From contig JADKDE010000001.1 in assembly GCA_016718505.1 (NCBI GenBank), positions 372,001 through 436,000 of the forward strand: 64,000 nt of DNA. Reading direction: 5' to 3'. Every line of letters starts with the position of its first letter. Within the stretch, counting starts at the first letter, position 1. Positions 55,010 through 64,000 of this stretch are shown here, in pieces. The position numbers were made by a program, and so were the translations under genes. The stretch is from Saprospiraceae bacterium. Its GTDB lineage: Bacteria; Bacteroidota; Bacteroidia; Chitinophagales; Saprospiraceae. The notes beneath the pieces were generated by a model. It was not told the DNA's origin. It saw only the letters and a program-made list of their open reading frames with translations, and made no database searches.

Positions 55010-56101
55010 GTGTTTTTTTGGAAGCGCCGAACAAGCCTATTGATATTGTTTTTTATTTTGGTTGTGGTGAACGATGGCTACAATCAAGAAAGAACTGTAC
55101 CGCTATTCAACAAATCATTTGAATCACCACCTAAACCAGGAGACTCACCTATTGGTTGGTCTGACTGTGGCATTTTTCCTCAAGAATCTCCCATTGATAT
55201 TCAGCCAGGTTATTTTGGAGTGACTCAATCACCCAATCATGGTCGATCTTATCTAGGCATGGTTACACGTGCAACAAATACGTGGGAAATGGTAGGTCAA
55301 GAGCTCTATCGTGTTTTGGAAAAGGGAAAATGTTATGAATTTACTATTTATTTGGCAAAATCGAGTACGTATATAAGTGGATTTGCATTGGACTATAACA
55401 CAAAGGTAAATTTTGATCAGCCAATAAGATTAAGAATTTGGGGCGGTTCTTCACTTAACAAAAAGGAAGAATTATTAGGGCAATCAAATCCGATAAAGCA
55501 TTCTGATTGGCGTCAATATAAATTTATTTTTAAACCAGGAGCTACTCATCGATATTTATTGTTGGAAGCGTACTATATCTCGTCAAATATTAACCCCTAC
55601 AATGGTAATATTATCATAGACAATGCCTCGGATCTTGTAGAGTGTTCGGAAAAGAAAGAGCCAGAAAAAAAGCCAGTTCAAGAAAAACCTTCCACCCCAG
55701 AGCCTCCTAAAATTTTAAACCTGAACAGAAAAGAATTGACAAAGAATCAGGTAATTAAAATCGACAAGTTATATTTTCTTGCAGATAGCTCAACAATACA
55801 AAAAGAATCCTATGATGTTTTAAACGAATTGTATTTGTTCTTAAAATCAAATAACGACATTTCGATAGAGATCGGTGGTCATACGAATACGATTCCGCCT
55901 GACTATTTTTGTGATCGTTTATCTACTAAGCGAGCCAAAGCTGTTTATGATTATTTGGTTAAAAAAGGATTGCCAGCAAAAAGGCTTAAATATAAAGGAT
56001 ACGGTAAAAGAAATCCTCTGACCAAGGATACTACACCAGAAGGAAAAAAATTAAACCAACGAGTTGAGATAAAAATATTGGAAATAAAATCAACCAACTA
56101 A
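55010..56101 (+). CDS. OmpA family protein with N-terminal beta-sandwich domain
   Basis: 363 aa from a GTG at 55010. Signal peptide at about 1-25 (after KRRTSLLILFFILVVVNDGY). Residues about 35-215 form a beta-sandwich-like domain with Trp and Tyr, perhaps a carbohydrate-binding fold (IDIQPGYFGVTQSPNHGRSY). A Pro/Lys-rich linker follows (KEPEKKPVQEKPSTPEPPK). The C-terminal OmpA peptidoglycan-binding domain shows YFLADSSTIQKESYDVLNEL and CDRLSTKRAKAVYDYLVKKG. It probably tethers the envelope to the wall. Confidence 0.8.
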   Translation: MFFWKRRTSLLILFFILVVVNDGYNQERTVPLFNKSFESPPKPGDSPIGWSDCGIFPQESPIDIQPGYFGVTQSPNHGRSYLGMVTRATNTWEMVGQELYRVLEKGKCYEFTIYLAKSSTYISGFALDYNTKVNFDQPIRLRIWGGSSLNKKEELLGQSNPIKHSDWRQYKFIFKPGATHRYLLLEAYYISSNINPYNGNIIIDNASDLVECSEKKEPEKKPVQEKPSTPEPPKILNLNRKELTKNQVIKIDKLYFLADSSTIQKESYDVLNELYLFLKSNNDISIEIGGHTNTIPPDYFCDRLSTKRAKAVYDYLVKKGLPAKRLKYKGYGKRNPLTKDTTPEGKKLNQRVEIKILEIKSTN

Positions 56102-56111
56102 CCTTCAAAAA

Positions 56112-57422
56112 TTGATAAAATACCTAAAGAATCTAGACGGAAAAGATGTTGCTCGGCTAAGGCAAAATATTTTGGAATGGAGCAAAGCCCACGATGAATA
56201 TTGTACTCTTTTTGAAAATATAGCAATTCGATCAAATGAAGAAAATCAATTTATTTGGAAGATTGGGGTAGTTTGTCAATCTGAATATTTATATGATCCG
56301 CATGATTTTCAGCTAACCAAGTTCGAAGAATATTTGCAAAGCAAAGAAAACGAAAAATTCTGTTTCATTAGTTATGATTTAAAAAATAACTTTGAAAACT
56401 TAACCTCTGAAAATGACGACAAGACCAGTTTTCCAATAATACTTGCATGGGAGCCACAAATCTTATTTATATACAACATAGATAGAACACTTGAAATACA
56501 TTATACAAATGAAAAATCACAACAACAAGTAGTTGCAATATTAAATTGGAACAGGAGAACCAATAAATTAGCAGAAGATGCTGAAATAAAAACCAAAACC
56601 TCGAAACTGGAATATCAACAAGCCTTTGATAAAATCACCAATTATATAAAAAAAGGCGATCTTTTCGAATTGAATTTTTGCAAAGAATTCTATGTTAATG
56701 ACATAAACGTGGAGTCTATTGCACTTTATGAGATCATGAAAGGTCGAACACAAGCCAATTTTTGTGTTTATGCACAACTAAAAAACCATATAGTGATATG
56801 TATAAGCCCAGAAAGATTCATTACTAAAAAGGGCAATACCATATTGAGCCAACCGATTAAAGGAACAAAAAAATCCTCCTCAAACCAAAAAGAAAAACAA
56901 GAATTTATACAACAATTGAGAGACAGTCCGAAAGATAGAGCAGAAAATACAATGGCTGTTGATGTTGTTAGAAATGATTTTTCGAAAATTTGTGTACCAG
57001 GAACCGTCCATGTGCCAAATTTTTGTGATGTGGTCGATTACGGAAATGTCATACAAATGTTTTCAACCATCGTGGGAGAATTAAAACCGAATATAAGCTT
57101 TATAGAAATTTTAAGAGCGGTTTTTCCGATGGCTTCAATGACTGGTGCGCCAAAAATTCGAGCTATGGAGATCATAGAAGAACTTGAATCCAGTAAAAGA
57201 GGACTATATAGCGGTACCATTGGCTATATTTTACCAAATGGTGATTTTGATTTCAATGTTGTGATAAGAAGCATTATATACAACAGAAAAAATCGATATT
57301 TATCCTTTCATACAGGAGGTGCTATTACAATACAATCCCAAATGGAAGAAGAATATAAAGAGACGGAACTTAAGGCCTCTTCTTTGATTCTGTCCATCCA
57401 GGATCTTTTAACGGGAAAGTAA
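56112..57422 (+). CDS. pabB: Aminodeoxychorismate synthase component I
   Basis: Chorismate-binding enzyme for folate synthesis. 436 aa from a TTG at 56112 (reads MIKYLKNLDG). The C-terminal catalytic half shows PIKGTKKSSSNQKEKQEF, the PabB-like ENTMAVDVVRNDFSKICVPG, the FPMASMTGAPKIRAMEII block and GLYSGTIGYILPNGDFDFN. These support PabB over TrpE, though a paralogue cannot be excluded. The usual glutaminase partner (pabA) is not adjacent. It starts 10 bases after the OmpA gene. Confidence 0.87.
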   Translation: MIKYLKNLDGKDVARLRQNILEWSKAHDEYCTLFENIAIRSNEENQFIWKIGVVCQSEYLYDPHDFQLTKFEEYLQSKENEKFCFISYDLKNNFENLTSENDDKTSFPIILAWEPQILFIYNIDRTLEIHYTNEKSQQQVVAILNWNRRTNKLAEDAEIKTKTSKLEYQQAFDKITNYIKKGDLFELNFCKEFYVNDINVESIALYEIMKGRTQANFCVYAQLKNHIVICISPERFITKKGNTILSQPIKGTKKSSSNQKEKQEFIQQLRDSPKDRAENTMAVDVVRNDFSKICVPGTVHVPNFCDVVDYGNVIQMFSTIVGELKPNISFIEILRAVFPMASMTGAPKIRAMEIIEELESSKRGLYSGTIGYILPNGDFDFNVVIRSIIYNRKNRYLSFHTGGAITIQSQMEEEYKETELKASSLILSIQDLLTGK

Positions 57423-57443
57423 TTAATCCTAGAAGGCGTTGAA

Positions 57444-59228
57444 TTATATTTTAGCACATTGACGTTGCAACCAATCTTTTTCTCCACCATCAAGATATGG
57501 TAAAAATGCAGTGTACACGCGATCATGGTATTGATTTATCCAAGCGATTTCATTAGAAGTTAAAATGGATAAATCGATTAGATTTTGATCAAAAGGATAA
57601 AGCGATACAGTTTCAAATCGAAGAAATGTACCGAAAGTGGTTTCTTGTGATTTCACGGCGAGAATTAGGTTTTCAATGCGAATGCCATAATGACCATCCA
57701 AGTAAAAACCAGGTTCATTTGAGGTCAGACTTCCTTCCATTATCGGTGTCACTCCACGCTCGTTCAACCCAGATACAATTCCCTGAGGTGGCTCATGCAC
57801 ATTGAGAAAAAAACCAACTCCGTGTCCTGTTCCATGACCATAGTTTAGACCAGCTTTCCAAAGATGCATTCTTGCTAAAATATCCAGTTGAACACCTTTT
57901 GTTCCAACAGGAAATTCGATGGTAGCCAATTGGATATGTCCTTTCAAGACTAGGGTATAGTTCGTTTTTTGTTCGGCAGTAGGCATGCTAAGTGCCCAAG
58001 TTCTTGTGATATCTGTGGTACCAAAATGGTACTGTCCACCACTATCGACCAACAAAATTCCTTCATTTTTAATATCTGCACAAGATTCCTCTTCCGGTCT
58101 ATAATGAATTATGGCTCCGTTTGCTTGATATCCAACGATAGCATTGAAACTTTCACCAAAATACCCCTTGTTCAGGCTTCTGTTATTTATTAAATTTTTG
58201 GCTACGTCGGTTTCTTTGACGGTTTCAGATTTCAATTTATTTTCAAGCCAAATTTGAGTCTTAAGAATAGCGACGCCATCGAGAATCATTGCATTTTTTA
58301 GATTCGCTATTTCAGTTTCATTTTTTTGTGATTTCAAGATTGTTATCGGTGATGTATCTTGAACCAATTTCTTGTTTTGTACTATGGAATACAAATAGGC
58401 ATTTATTCTGGCTACATCAATTAATAAACAGGTATCGATAGGAAGATGAGAGAGAAACGCAGGCAAATCTGTATAAGGCATACAAGTTATGCCGTCTCCA
58501 CACAAAGCTTGGTTTATTTCGTGAGGAATCTTATTTTCATCAATAAACAAATATACTTGACTCAAGGTAACATATGCAAAGGCTAGAAATACAGGATTGC
58601 ACTCAACATCTGAACCACGCAAATTGAATAACCACGCAATATCATCTAATGCCGTAACGAGGTAACTGTTTGCTTTGTTATTTTCTAATACATTGCGAAC
58701 CGATTGTACTTTTTCTGGAAAAGACCTGCCTGCATATTTTAGTTCGTGGGTAAAAACAGGAGCAGTGGGCAGTGGGGGTCTATTTTTCCAAATATTGCTT
58801 ATCAAGTCTATGTTTAGAACATTTTGTCCACTTTTTGACAATTGATCTTTTAATGCGACAATATCACTATGGCTATTCAATGAAAAGTCAATACCAATGT
58901 TCTTGAACTTGGTTGAATGGGTACATATATAGTCAATATACTCTGAAATGCCTTGAGATTTTAATTTCATAAGTGTTATTCCTGTATTATCAAGCTCTCG
59001 TTCAGCTTGTAGAAAATACCGAACGTCTGTCCACAAAAAGGCATCGTCTAAACCTACAACAACGGTACCAGCCGATCCAGTGAAACCAGAAATCCAAGCT
59101 CGAATCTTCCAGTGATCTGGCATGTATTCGCTTAAATGAGGATCGCTACAGCCAACAATAAATACATCAATATTATTAAGTTGCATTTCCCCTCTCAATG
59201 CTAGTAGATTTTGTTCAATTGTGTTCAT
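57444..59228 (-). CDS. pepP: Xaa-Pro aminopeptidase (peptidase M24B)
   Basis: Removes N-terminal residues before proline. 594 aa from the ATG at 59228 (MNTIEQNLLALRGEMQ). An upstream start would add an odd hydrophobic stretch and is rejected. The creatinase-like N-terminal domains cover about 1-300. The metal-binding M24 domain shows LLVDSGGQYHFGTTDITRTW (Asp pair), YGHGTGHGVGFFLNVHEPPQ (His), SNEPGFYLDGHYGIRIENL (Glu), and a later Glu in FLRFETVSLYPFD. Cytoplasmic, longer three-domain form. Confidence 0.92.
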   Translation of the reverse strand: MNTIEQNLLALRGEMQLNNIDVFIVGCSDPHLSEYMPDHWKIRAWISGFTGSAGTVVVGLDDAFLWTDVRYFLQAERELDNTGITLMKLKSQGISEYIDYICTHSTKFKNIGIDFSLNSHSDIVALKDQLSKSGQNVLNIDLISNIWKNRPPLPTAPVFTHELKYAGRSFPEKVQSVRNVLENNKANSYLVTALDDIAWLFNLRGSDVECNPVFLAFAYVTLSQVYLFIDENKIPHEINQALCGDGITCMPYTDLPAFLSHLPIDTCLLIDVARINAYLYSIVQNKKLVQDTSPITILKSQKNETEIANLKNAMILDGVAILKTQIWLENKLKSETVKETDVAKNLINNRSLNKGYFGESFNAIVGYQANGAIIHYRPEEESCADIKNEGILLVDSGGQYHFGTTDITRTWALSMPTAEQKTNYTLVLKGHIQLATIEFPVGTKGVQLDILARMHLWKAGLNYGHGTGHGVGFFLNVHEPPQGIVSGLNERGVTPIMEGSLTSNEPGFYLDGHYGIRIENLILAVKSQETTFGTFLRFETVSLYPFDQNLIDLSILTSNEIAWINQYHDRVYTAFLPYLDGGEKDWLQRQCAKI

Positions 59229-59294
59229 TACCATGTAATTATAAATGTAATATATATATGTTTTAAAAAAATATGAAATAAAAAGGCAAAATAA

Positions 59295-59325
59295 TTTGAA
59301 CAACCAAACATATTAAATATATTTG
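59295..59325 (+). promoter_or_regulatory. Bacteroidota-type promoter for rpoN
   Basis: TTTG (59295-59298), a 19-base spacer and TATATTTG (59318-59325): a full -33/-7 match. The start of rpoN lies 116 bases further, leaving a leader of about 100 nt in which no clear structure was seen. Confidence 0.65.
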
Positions 59326-59440
59326 CAATACGTTAGGGGTTGTTTATAAGCGCTTTGCGTTTAAATTAAAAAAACAAACAAAATAGAGAAACTAATCTCA
59401 AGCAGTCTTCGTTTTTATATAATTAATAGGATTAGAGTTT

Positions 59441-60952
59441 ATGATAAAACAAAATTTAAGTCAGAAAATGTTGTTGAAATTGTCTCCGCAACAGATTCAA
59501 CTTATGAAATTATTTCAAATCCCAACAGTAAGTTTAGAGCAAAGAATCCAACAAGAGCTCGAAGAGAATCCAGCATTGGAAGAGGGAGAGATGTATGATG
59601 ACATGTATTCTCAAAGTTCAGAGACGAGTACGGATTCAGATTTAGTAAAAGAAGACTTTGGCAAAGACTCGGAAACCTCAGAAACCTACGAGCTTGACGA
59701 TTATGTAAATGAATACATGGAGGACGATCCGAATATATACAATTATGGATCCGAACAAAATTCTGAAGATGGGGATAGAACCATTCCCGTTTCTATGGAT
59801 TTTTCCTTTCACGAGCATTTGGAAAATCAACTGAGTTTACTCAATCTTTCTGAAGATCAAATCATAGTAGCTAAACAAATAATTGGGAGCATCGATGACG
59901 ACGGTTATCTTAGGAGGGATCCAGACGCCATAACGGATGATTTGTTATTTTCACAAAACTTGATTACATCAACAGAAGAAATATATAGGATTTTACGGCA
60001 AATACAAAAATTTGATCCACCAGGGGTCGGCGCAAGAAATCTACAAGAATGTCTGGCATTACAGTTAGAGTATAAGCTTAGTTTTGAAAATAATATCAGC
60101 AAAAACGATCCATTAAAAATTGCCTATCGCATTATCAATGAAATGTTTGACGAATTTTCAAAAAAACATTTTGAAAAACTGAAAAAACAGCTGTTGATGG
60201 ATGAAAAAGATCTAAGAGCTGCGATGGAGGTAATATTAAAACTCAACCCCAAGCCAGCATCTGGATACAGTCGATCTAAAGGAGAGTTTCAGCAATATAT
60301 AGTGCCAGATTTTATCATTGAGAATAAAAATGGAGAATTAGAGCTATCCTTAAATTCAAAGAATGCACCCGATTTGAAGGTCAGCAATCAATACAAGGAA
60401 ATGCTCCGCTCTTATAAAAGGAATGCAGACAATGGCAAAATAACGAAAAAAGACAAAGAGACAATCTTATTTATTCGACAAAAAATCGATAGTGCAAAAT
60501 GGTTTATTGATGCTCTACAGCAGCGTTATGAAACGTTAATGGCAACCATGTATGCCATCATGCAGTTCCAATATGAATATTTTTTGACAGGAGACCCGAA
60601 AAATCAAAAACCTATGATTTTGAAAGACATTTCGGATGTCACGGGTTTAGATATTTCCACCATTTCTAGGGTTGCAAACTCAAAATTTGTTCAGACAGAA
60701 TTTGGAACCATGTTGTTGAAAAATTTCTTTTCAGAATCAATTCAAAATGAAGAAGGAGAAGAGGTTTCTACCAAGGAGATAAAAAATTTATTAACAAATA
60801 TCGTAAAAGAGGAAAATAAACAAAAACCCCTTTCGGATGATGTATTGAAAGAAATATTAAAAAATAAAGGATTTAACATAGCTAGGCGTACCATAACCAA
60901 GTATAGAGAACAACTCAATATACCTGTAGCCCGGCTAAGAAAAGAATTGTAG
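59441..60952 (+). CDS. rpoN: RNA polymerase sigma-54 factor
   Basis: Directs RNA polymerase to -24/-12 promoters with an enhancer-binding activator. 503 aa. Region I (about 1-50) is Gln/Leu-rich, as in KLSPQQIQLMKLFQIPTVSL. An acidic region II follows (about 55-110). The core-binding domain shows PPGVGARNLQECLALQLEYK. Then come a DNA-binding segment and the RpoN box NIARRTITKYREQLNIP near the C-terminus, in the expected place. Length fits the family. No sigma-54 activator is in the window. Confidence 0.96.
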   Translation: MIKQNLSQKMLLKLSPQQIQLMKLFQIPTVSLEQRIQQELEENPALEEGEMYDDMYSQSSETSTDSDLVKEDFGKDSETSETYELDDYVNEYMEDDPNIYNYGSEQNSEDGDRTIPVSMDFSFHEHLENQLSLLNLSEDQIIVAKQIIGSIDDDGYLRRDPDAITDDLLFSQNLITSTEEIYRILRQIQKFDPPGVGARNLQECLALQLEYKLSFENNISKNDPLKIAYRIINEMFDEFSKKHFEKLKKQLLMDEKDLRAAMEVILKLNPKPASGYSRSKGEFQQYIVPDFIIENKNGELELSLNSKNAPDLKVSNQYKEMLRSYKRNADNGKITKKDKETILFIRQKIDSAKWFIDALQQRYETLMATMYAIMQFQYEYFLTGDPKNQKPMILKDISDVTGLDISTISRVANSKFVQTEFGTMLLKNFFSESIQNEEGEEVSTKEIKNLLTNIVKEENKQKPLSDDVLKEILKNKGFNIARRTITKYREQLNIPVARLRKEL

Positions 60953-60985
60953 TTTTTTTATAGTTTTAACGTGTTTCTTAGTTGT

Positions 60986-61017
60986 CCCAATGGTTTGAAA
61001 GCCCATTGGGATTTTTT
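60986..61017 (+). terminator. Rho-independent terminator after rpoN
   Basis: Stem CCCAATGG (60986-60993) / CCATTGGG (61003-61010), 9-base loop, then ATTTTTT. It overlaps the end of the convergent gene. Confidence 0.85.
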
Positions 61018-62623
61018 ATTTGGATAATATTTTATCTTTAGGAAATTTTATTTTGTATCCAAATTTGAACTTTTTGGTTTCTGATGGACCTAATTCTATA
61101 TTCCAAGTGATAATTCCTGTTTCTTGATTTAAAGTGCCCTTACCTTGCTCTTCTATTTCTACTTCGATTTCTTTATCTGTACTAAGTGGTATTTGATCTT
61201 TAACCGTGAGAGAAATTTTATCCTTGCGATTATTCCTAACAGTATATTCGTACATCGTTTGTTCCTTTTTATAAATACCAAATAATTTGGTACTGCAATA
61301 CTCTGAAAGCTTTTCTCTTTTTACCATAGTTTGTTTATCGTTGCCAAGGGTCAAAACGAGTGTATCGGTGGCCAATTGAGGTTGAATATAAGTTTTACCT
61401 ACAAAATTTCCATCAGAGACAATATTTGCCTCGCCGGGCAATAAATTAAGGCTTTCCCAATCAACGATCTCCGCTGTCAAATATGTTTTCGGATCCATTT
61501 TAGGTATAGACAAATGCCTAAACTCGGCCTTAATTAGAGAGGATTTTAAGGTCACCAAATATGGCAATCCATTGGACGGTATATTGTAGGGCAAATCGAT
61601 GTCAAACTGGGTGTTCAACGTATTTTGTGTAATTTGTATATTGTCGGATACGCCATCTTGATCACGCTGGGCGAGAACTTTTCCCCCGGCTGGATATGCT
61701 TTTTGTTCCCCATTTTTCATAGCTTGATATCCAACGCCATCATAAACTGCTCCATATCCCGCAGTATAATATCCTAAAAACCAAGGATTCATGGTTGGGA
61801 TATTGTTGGTAACATTAGGTGTACCCGAAGAAAGACTTAGTTTAACCTTTTGCCAATCAATTCCTGAGGATTGAGTTAATTTGGCTTTATAAATTATTTG
61901 TAGAGGTTTTTCAGAGCCAGATGCTCGCATTTCATAGAAAGGAATCCAGTTTGCAGAATATGTGATATAAGAACACACTAGGGAAACATTGTTTTGAGGT
62001 TTTTCTGAAATTACCTGCAATATTATTTGTCCCGATTTTTCATTGTTTTTATTAGAAAGTTGATTGATTTGTGATTGTAGTTTATTTTCAGACTCTACCA
62101 ATGTTTTTTCTTTCTCTACAAGATCTACGTGAGCTGTTCTCAATTCGGTAGATTTAACTTGATAATAATCCAAAAAACGAATTAAATTTGCTGTTTCGAT
62201 CCCTGTTTGTGATCCACCAACGCTTTTGTTGGCTTCAAGAGCAGCATTGGTACTTTCAACGATTGATTTTTGTAGGCGAAGGTCTCGAAGTTTATTTTTA
62301 ACAATCGATATCTCATCGTCTAAAAGTTTTTGTTCAGCGGTTTTAGGTTGGTTAGGGTTTAAAAAATCAACTGAATGTTTCGAACTGAGAACGGTAATAG
62401 GATTTTCGCTTCCTATTTGTATCGTATTAATATCTAAGTTATGAGCTATATTTTGAATGATGATCTCTTGAGATCCGCTGGAGAAATTAACGACAGATTT
62501 GTGCGTAATTTCGGCTGCATTTTGATAAACTAGAACACTTTCTATCGTAGAATTATATTTTGTTTGCGCTAAAATATTTGTCCAAATAAACCCACAAAAG
62601 CATATAGCAATAAAATTTCTCAT
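61016..62623 (-). CDS. Secreted DUF4139 (mucoidy inhibitor MuiA-like) protein
   Basis: 535 aa. Signal peptide (MRNFIAICFCGFIWTNILAQ). The N-terminal DUF4140-like domain (STIESVLVYQNAAEITHKS) leads to a coiled-coil (about 95-190, LRTAHVDLVEKEKTLVESEN). The DUF4139 beta-rich domain follows with CSYITYSANWIPFYEMRASG, IIYKAKLTQSSGIDWQKVKL and SLSSGTPNVTNNIPTMNPW. Members are of unknown function; one relative affects mucoidy. Probably periplasmic. Confidence 0.85.
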   Translation of the reverse strand: MRNFIAICFCGFIWTNILAQTKYNSTIESVLVYQNAAEITHKSVVNFSSGSQEIIIQNIAHNLDINTIQIGSENPITVLSSKHSVDFLNPNQPKTAEQKLLDDEISIVKNKLRDLRLQKSIVESTNAALEANKSVGGSQTGIETANLIRFLDYYQVKSTELRTAHVDLVEKEKTLVESENKLQSQINQLSNKNNEKSGQIILQVISEKPQNNVSLVCSYITYSANWIPFYEMRASGSEKPLQIIYKAKLTQSSGIDWQKVKLSLSSGTPNVTNNIPTMNPWFLGYYTAGYGAVYDGVGYQAMKNGEQKAYPAGGKVLAQRDQDGVSDNIQITQNTLNTQFDIDLPYNIPSNGLPYLVTLKSSLIKAEFRHLSIPKMDPKTYLTAEIVDWESLNLLPGEANIVSDGNFVGKTYIQPQLATDTLVLTLGNDKQTMVKREKLSEYCSTKLFGIYKKEQTMYEYTVRNNRKDKISLTVKDQIPLSTDKEIEVEIEEQGKGTLNQETGIITWNIELGPSETKKFKFGYKIKFPKDKILSK

Positions 62624-62681
62624 AAGTTGTAATTTAGAAGTCCTAACGCAAATTAGCTGGGTTTATTATTTTTTTCTGAAA

Positions 62682-64000
62682 TCAATAACAATCAATTACC
62701 ATAGCAACATGCGGCAGTATGCTTAGCTTTTGAATATCAGATACCATATTTTCTTGGATAATATCCTTAAATGAATGAAATGATTTTAGTTCTTCCTCGT
62801 AAACATAATTTGGAAGCGTTTTTTCCTTGTCAGAAAAATTCAATATAACCAAGACTTTTTTATTCTTTAAGGTTCGGCTGTAAATGTAAAGACCGTCGGT
62901 TGGAACAAACTGCTTTAAATGACCAAGGTATAAATGTGGGTTATTTTTCCTAAAAAGAGCTAATTTACTGATGAATGTTACAAAATCATTTTCCAACTTG
63001 GTACGTCCATTCTCTTCGAATTTGTTAATTGAATCTTCTTTCCATCCACCTTCGAAATCTTGACGTACTTTGCCATCTGGATCGGTAAAACCCTTGTATA
63101 ATAGCTCTGTACCATAATATAATTGAGGGATTCCTCTAAAAGTCATGAGCCACGTTAAAGCGATTTTTGTTTTTTCAACATTTTCGTTGAGCATGGAGAA
63201 AATTCTCCCTAAATCGTGATTATCCAAAAAAATTACTTGCTCATTGGGTTTTTCATAAAGGTAATCTTGGGCAGTATTCGTATAAAGCCTTGCAGCACCT
63301 TCCACCCAACCCTGGGGCTTTTGTAAGGCTTCAACTATAGAAAAATAAGACTGGAAATCAGTAAGGGCGGGCATGTTTGAATCAAAGGGCTTAAGGTTCT
63401 TTTTTCCTTGTGAAAACCAAGCCTGTGCGGCAGGTCCATGCACCCAAGTTTCCGAAAACAAGCAAAAGTTGGGATACTCTGTTAAGATCGCTTTGGCCCA
63501 ATTACCCATAAAAACCTGATCGCAATAAGCATAGGTATCTAATCTATAACCGCTTATTTTGGCATATTCGATCCACCAAATATGATTCTGGATGAAAAAG
63601 CGCTCTACGTGTTTGTTTTGTTGATTGATATCAGGCATGTGAAAATCAAACCAGCCATTTTTCATTAAACTTTGGTCATAATTGGAACTATAAGGGTCGT
63701 ACCACACTTGATCGCGATAATTACTGCGTGTAAATGTTGGCCAATTATGTATCCAACTTTCAGAAGGTAGGTCCAAAATGAAATCATGTTGATCTCCAAA
63801 ATGATTGTGAACGATATCCATCACCATTTTCATCTTTAGAGATTTCATGGAATCGCACAAAGATTTGAATTGTATATTGTCACCAAGTCTTCTATCGACA
63901 TTATAGTGGTCGGTTATGGCATATCCGTGATAGGAAGCATAAGGTTGGTCGTTTTCGAAAACGGGGTTTAGCCACAAGGTGGTGACACCTAAGTTTTTAA
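62682..64000 (-). CDS. GH13 alpha-amylase family protein (N-terminus outside window)
   Basis: Alpha-glucan hydrolase of the neopullulanase/cyclomaltodextrinase kind, judged by layout. The frame runs open to the window edge (KNLGVTTLWLNPVFEND before the first in-frame start), so the N-terminal part is missing. GH13 motifs are all seen: MDIVHNH, the nucleophile region SGYRLDTYAY (Asp), acid/base in LFSETWVHG (Glu), and FLDNHDLGRIF (Asp). A C-terminal beta domain ends with ILNFSDKEKTLPNYV. At least 439 residues lie in the window. Localisation unknown because the N-terminus is absent. Confidence 0.92.
   Translation of the reverse strand, partial: KNLGVTTLWLNPVFENDQPYASYHGYAITDHYNVDRRLGDNIQFKSLCDSMKSLKMKMVMDIVHNHFGDQHDFILDLPSESWIHNWPTFTRSNYRDQVWYDPYSSNYDQSLMKNGWFDFHMPDINQQNKHVERFFIQNHIWWIEYAKISGYRLDTYAYCDQVFMGNWAKAILTEYPNFCLFSETWVHGPAAQAWFSQGKKNLKPFDSNMPALTDFQSYFSIVEALQKPQGWVEGAARLYTNTAQDYLYEKPNEQVIFLDNHDLGRIFSMLNENVEKTKIALTWLMTFRGIPQLYYGTELLYKGFTDPDGKVRQDFEGGWKEDSINKFEENGRTKLENDFVTFISKLALFRKNNPHLYLGHLKQFVPTDGLYIYSRTLKNKKVLVILNFSDKEKTLPNYVYEEELKSFHSFKDIIQENMVSDIQKLSILPHVAMVIDCY

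Noticed and set aside
59229..59303. Longer N-terminus for the Xaa-Pro aminopeptidase
   Set aside because: It adds an aromatic stretch unlike the family; the ATG at 59228 begins the conserved MNTIEQNL.
1..64000. tRNA, rRNA or CRISPR arrays
   Set aside because: No cloverleaf, rRNA-like or regularly spaced repeat was seen in any gene-free stretch; a covariance search (tRNAscan, Infernal) could still find one.

Overview
The window looks like a piece of a low-G+C chromosome from the phylum Bacteroidota. The signs are the TAnnTTTG-type promoter elements (best examples in front of rplY and rpoN), the set of secreted beta-barrel, OmpA-like and alginate-export-type envelope proteins, the GH3-type adenylating protein, the fused E1 alpha/beta ketoacid dehydrogenase, and DUF2147/DUF4139 proteins. 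A futalosine-pathway enzyme (MqnC) together with NirK and heme A synthase suggests a menaquinone-respiring environmental member such as a Saprospiraceae- or Chitinophaga-like lineage. The family-level placement is inference only.

Layout. 0-2.1 kb: end of a cyclophilin gene, then a decayed IS256-like element with 8-bp target duplications, then a small unknown ORF. 2.2-7 kb: comF, rnhB, an antiquitin-type aldehyde dehydrogenase, a small outer-membrane barrel and mqnC. 7-11.7 kb: two glycosyltransferases converging on a manC-ROK kinase-DUF2147 operon. 11.9-14.6 kb: fumarylacetoacetase, an enoyl-CoA hydratase and rplY. 14.6-24.5 kb: an outer-membrane barrel, trmB, a methyltransferase, mtaB, an esterase, a LysM lytic transglycosylase, a bleomycin-hydrolase-type peptidase, a YedK-type protein and a broken GH3 gene. 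24.5-32.7 kb: broken rodA fused to a SPOR protein, metK, aspS, a large membrane protein and a beta-CASP nuclease. 32.9-37.5 kb: a nitrite-reduction island (porin, nirK with a cytochrome c domain, nirV-like gene, sco-like gene, His-rich secreted protein). 37.6-44.6 kb: E1 ketoacid dehydrogenase, PBP1A, a histidine kinase, MazG-like and dtd. 45-53.6 kb: ctaA, a hydrolase, thrABC on the minus strand, a 5'-nucleotidase C-domain lipoprotein and 3-hydroxyanthranilate dioxygenase. 53.7-64 kb: glutaryl-CoA dehydrogenase, an OmpA-family protein, pabB, peptidase M24, rpoN, a DUF4139 protein and a GH13 amylase cut by the window edge.

Two system-level observations stand out. First, an AT-rich gene-free stretch at 44.6-45.1 kb carries one perfect and several near-match DnaA boxes. 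It lies about 2 kb from two near-perfect ParB-binding parS sites (46,980 and 47,334), so this window probably contains or lies next to the chromosomal origin. Second, at least seven otherwise well-preserved genes carry single-base frameshifts, most of them at or beside homopolymer runs (rodA, GH3, beta-CASP nuclease, nirK, sco, PBP1A, 5'-nucleotidase). This looks more like residual long-read or draft sequencing error than gene decay. The transposase, by contrast, looks truly decayed.

Functionally, the genes point to amino-acid degradation (tyrosine, tryptophan/lysine, branched-chain), aerobic respiration with nitrite reduction, mannose-containing glycan synthesis, cell-wall growth, and threonine synthesis. 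No tRNA, rRNA or CRISPR array was seen. All assignments come from reading motifs; no database search was made.
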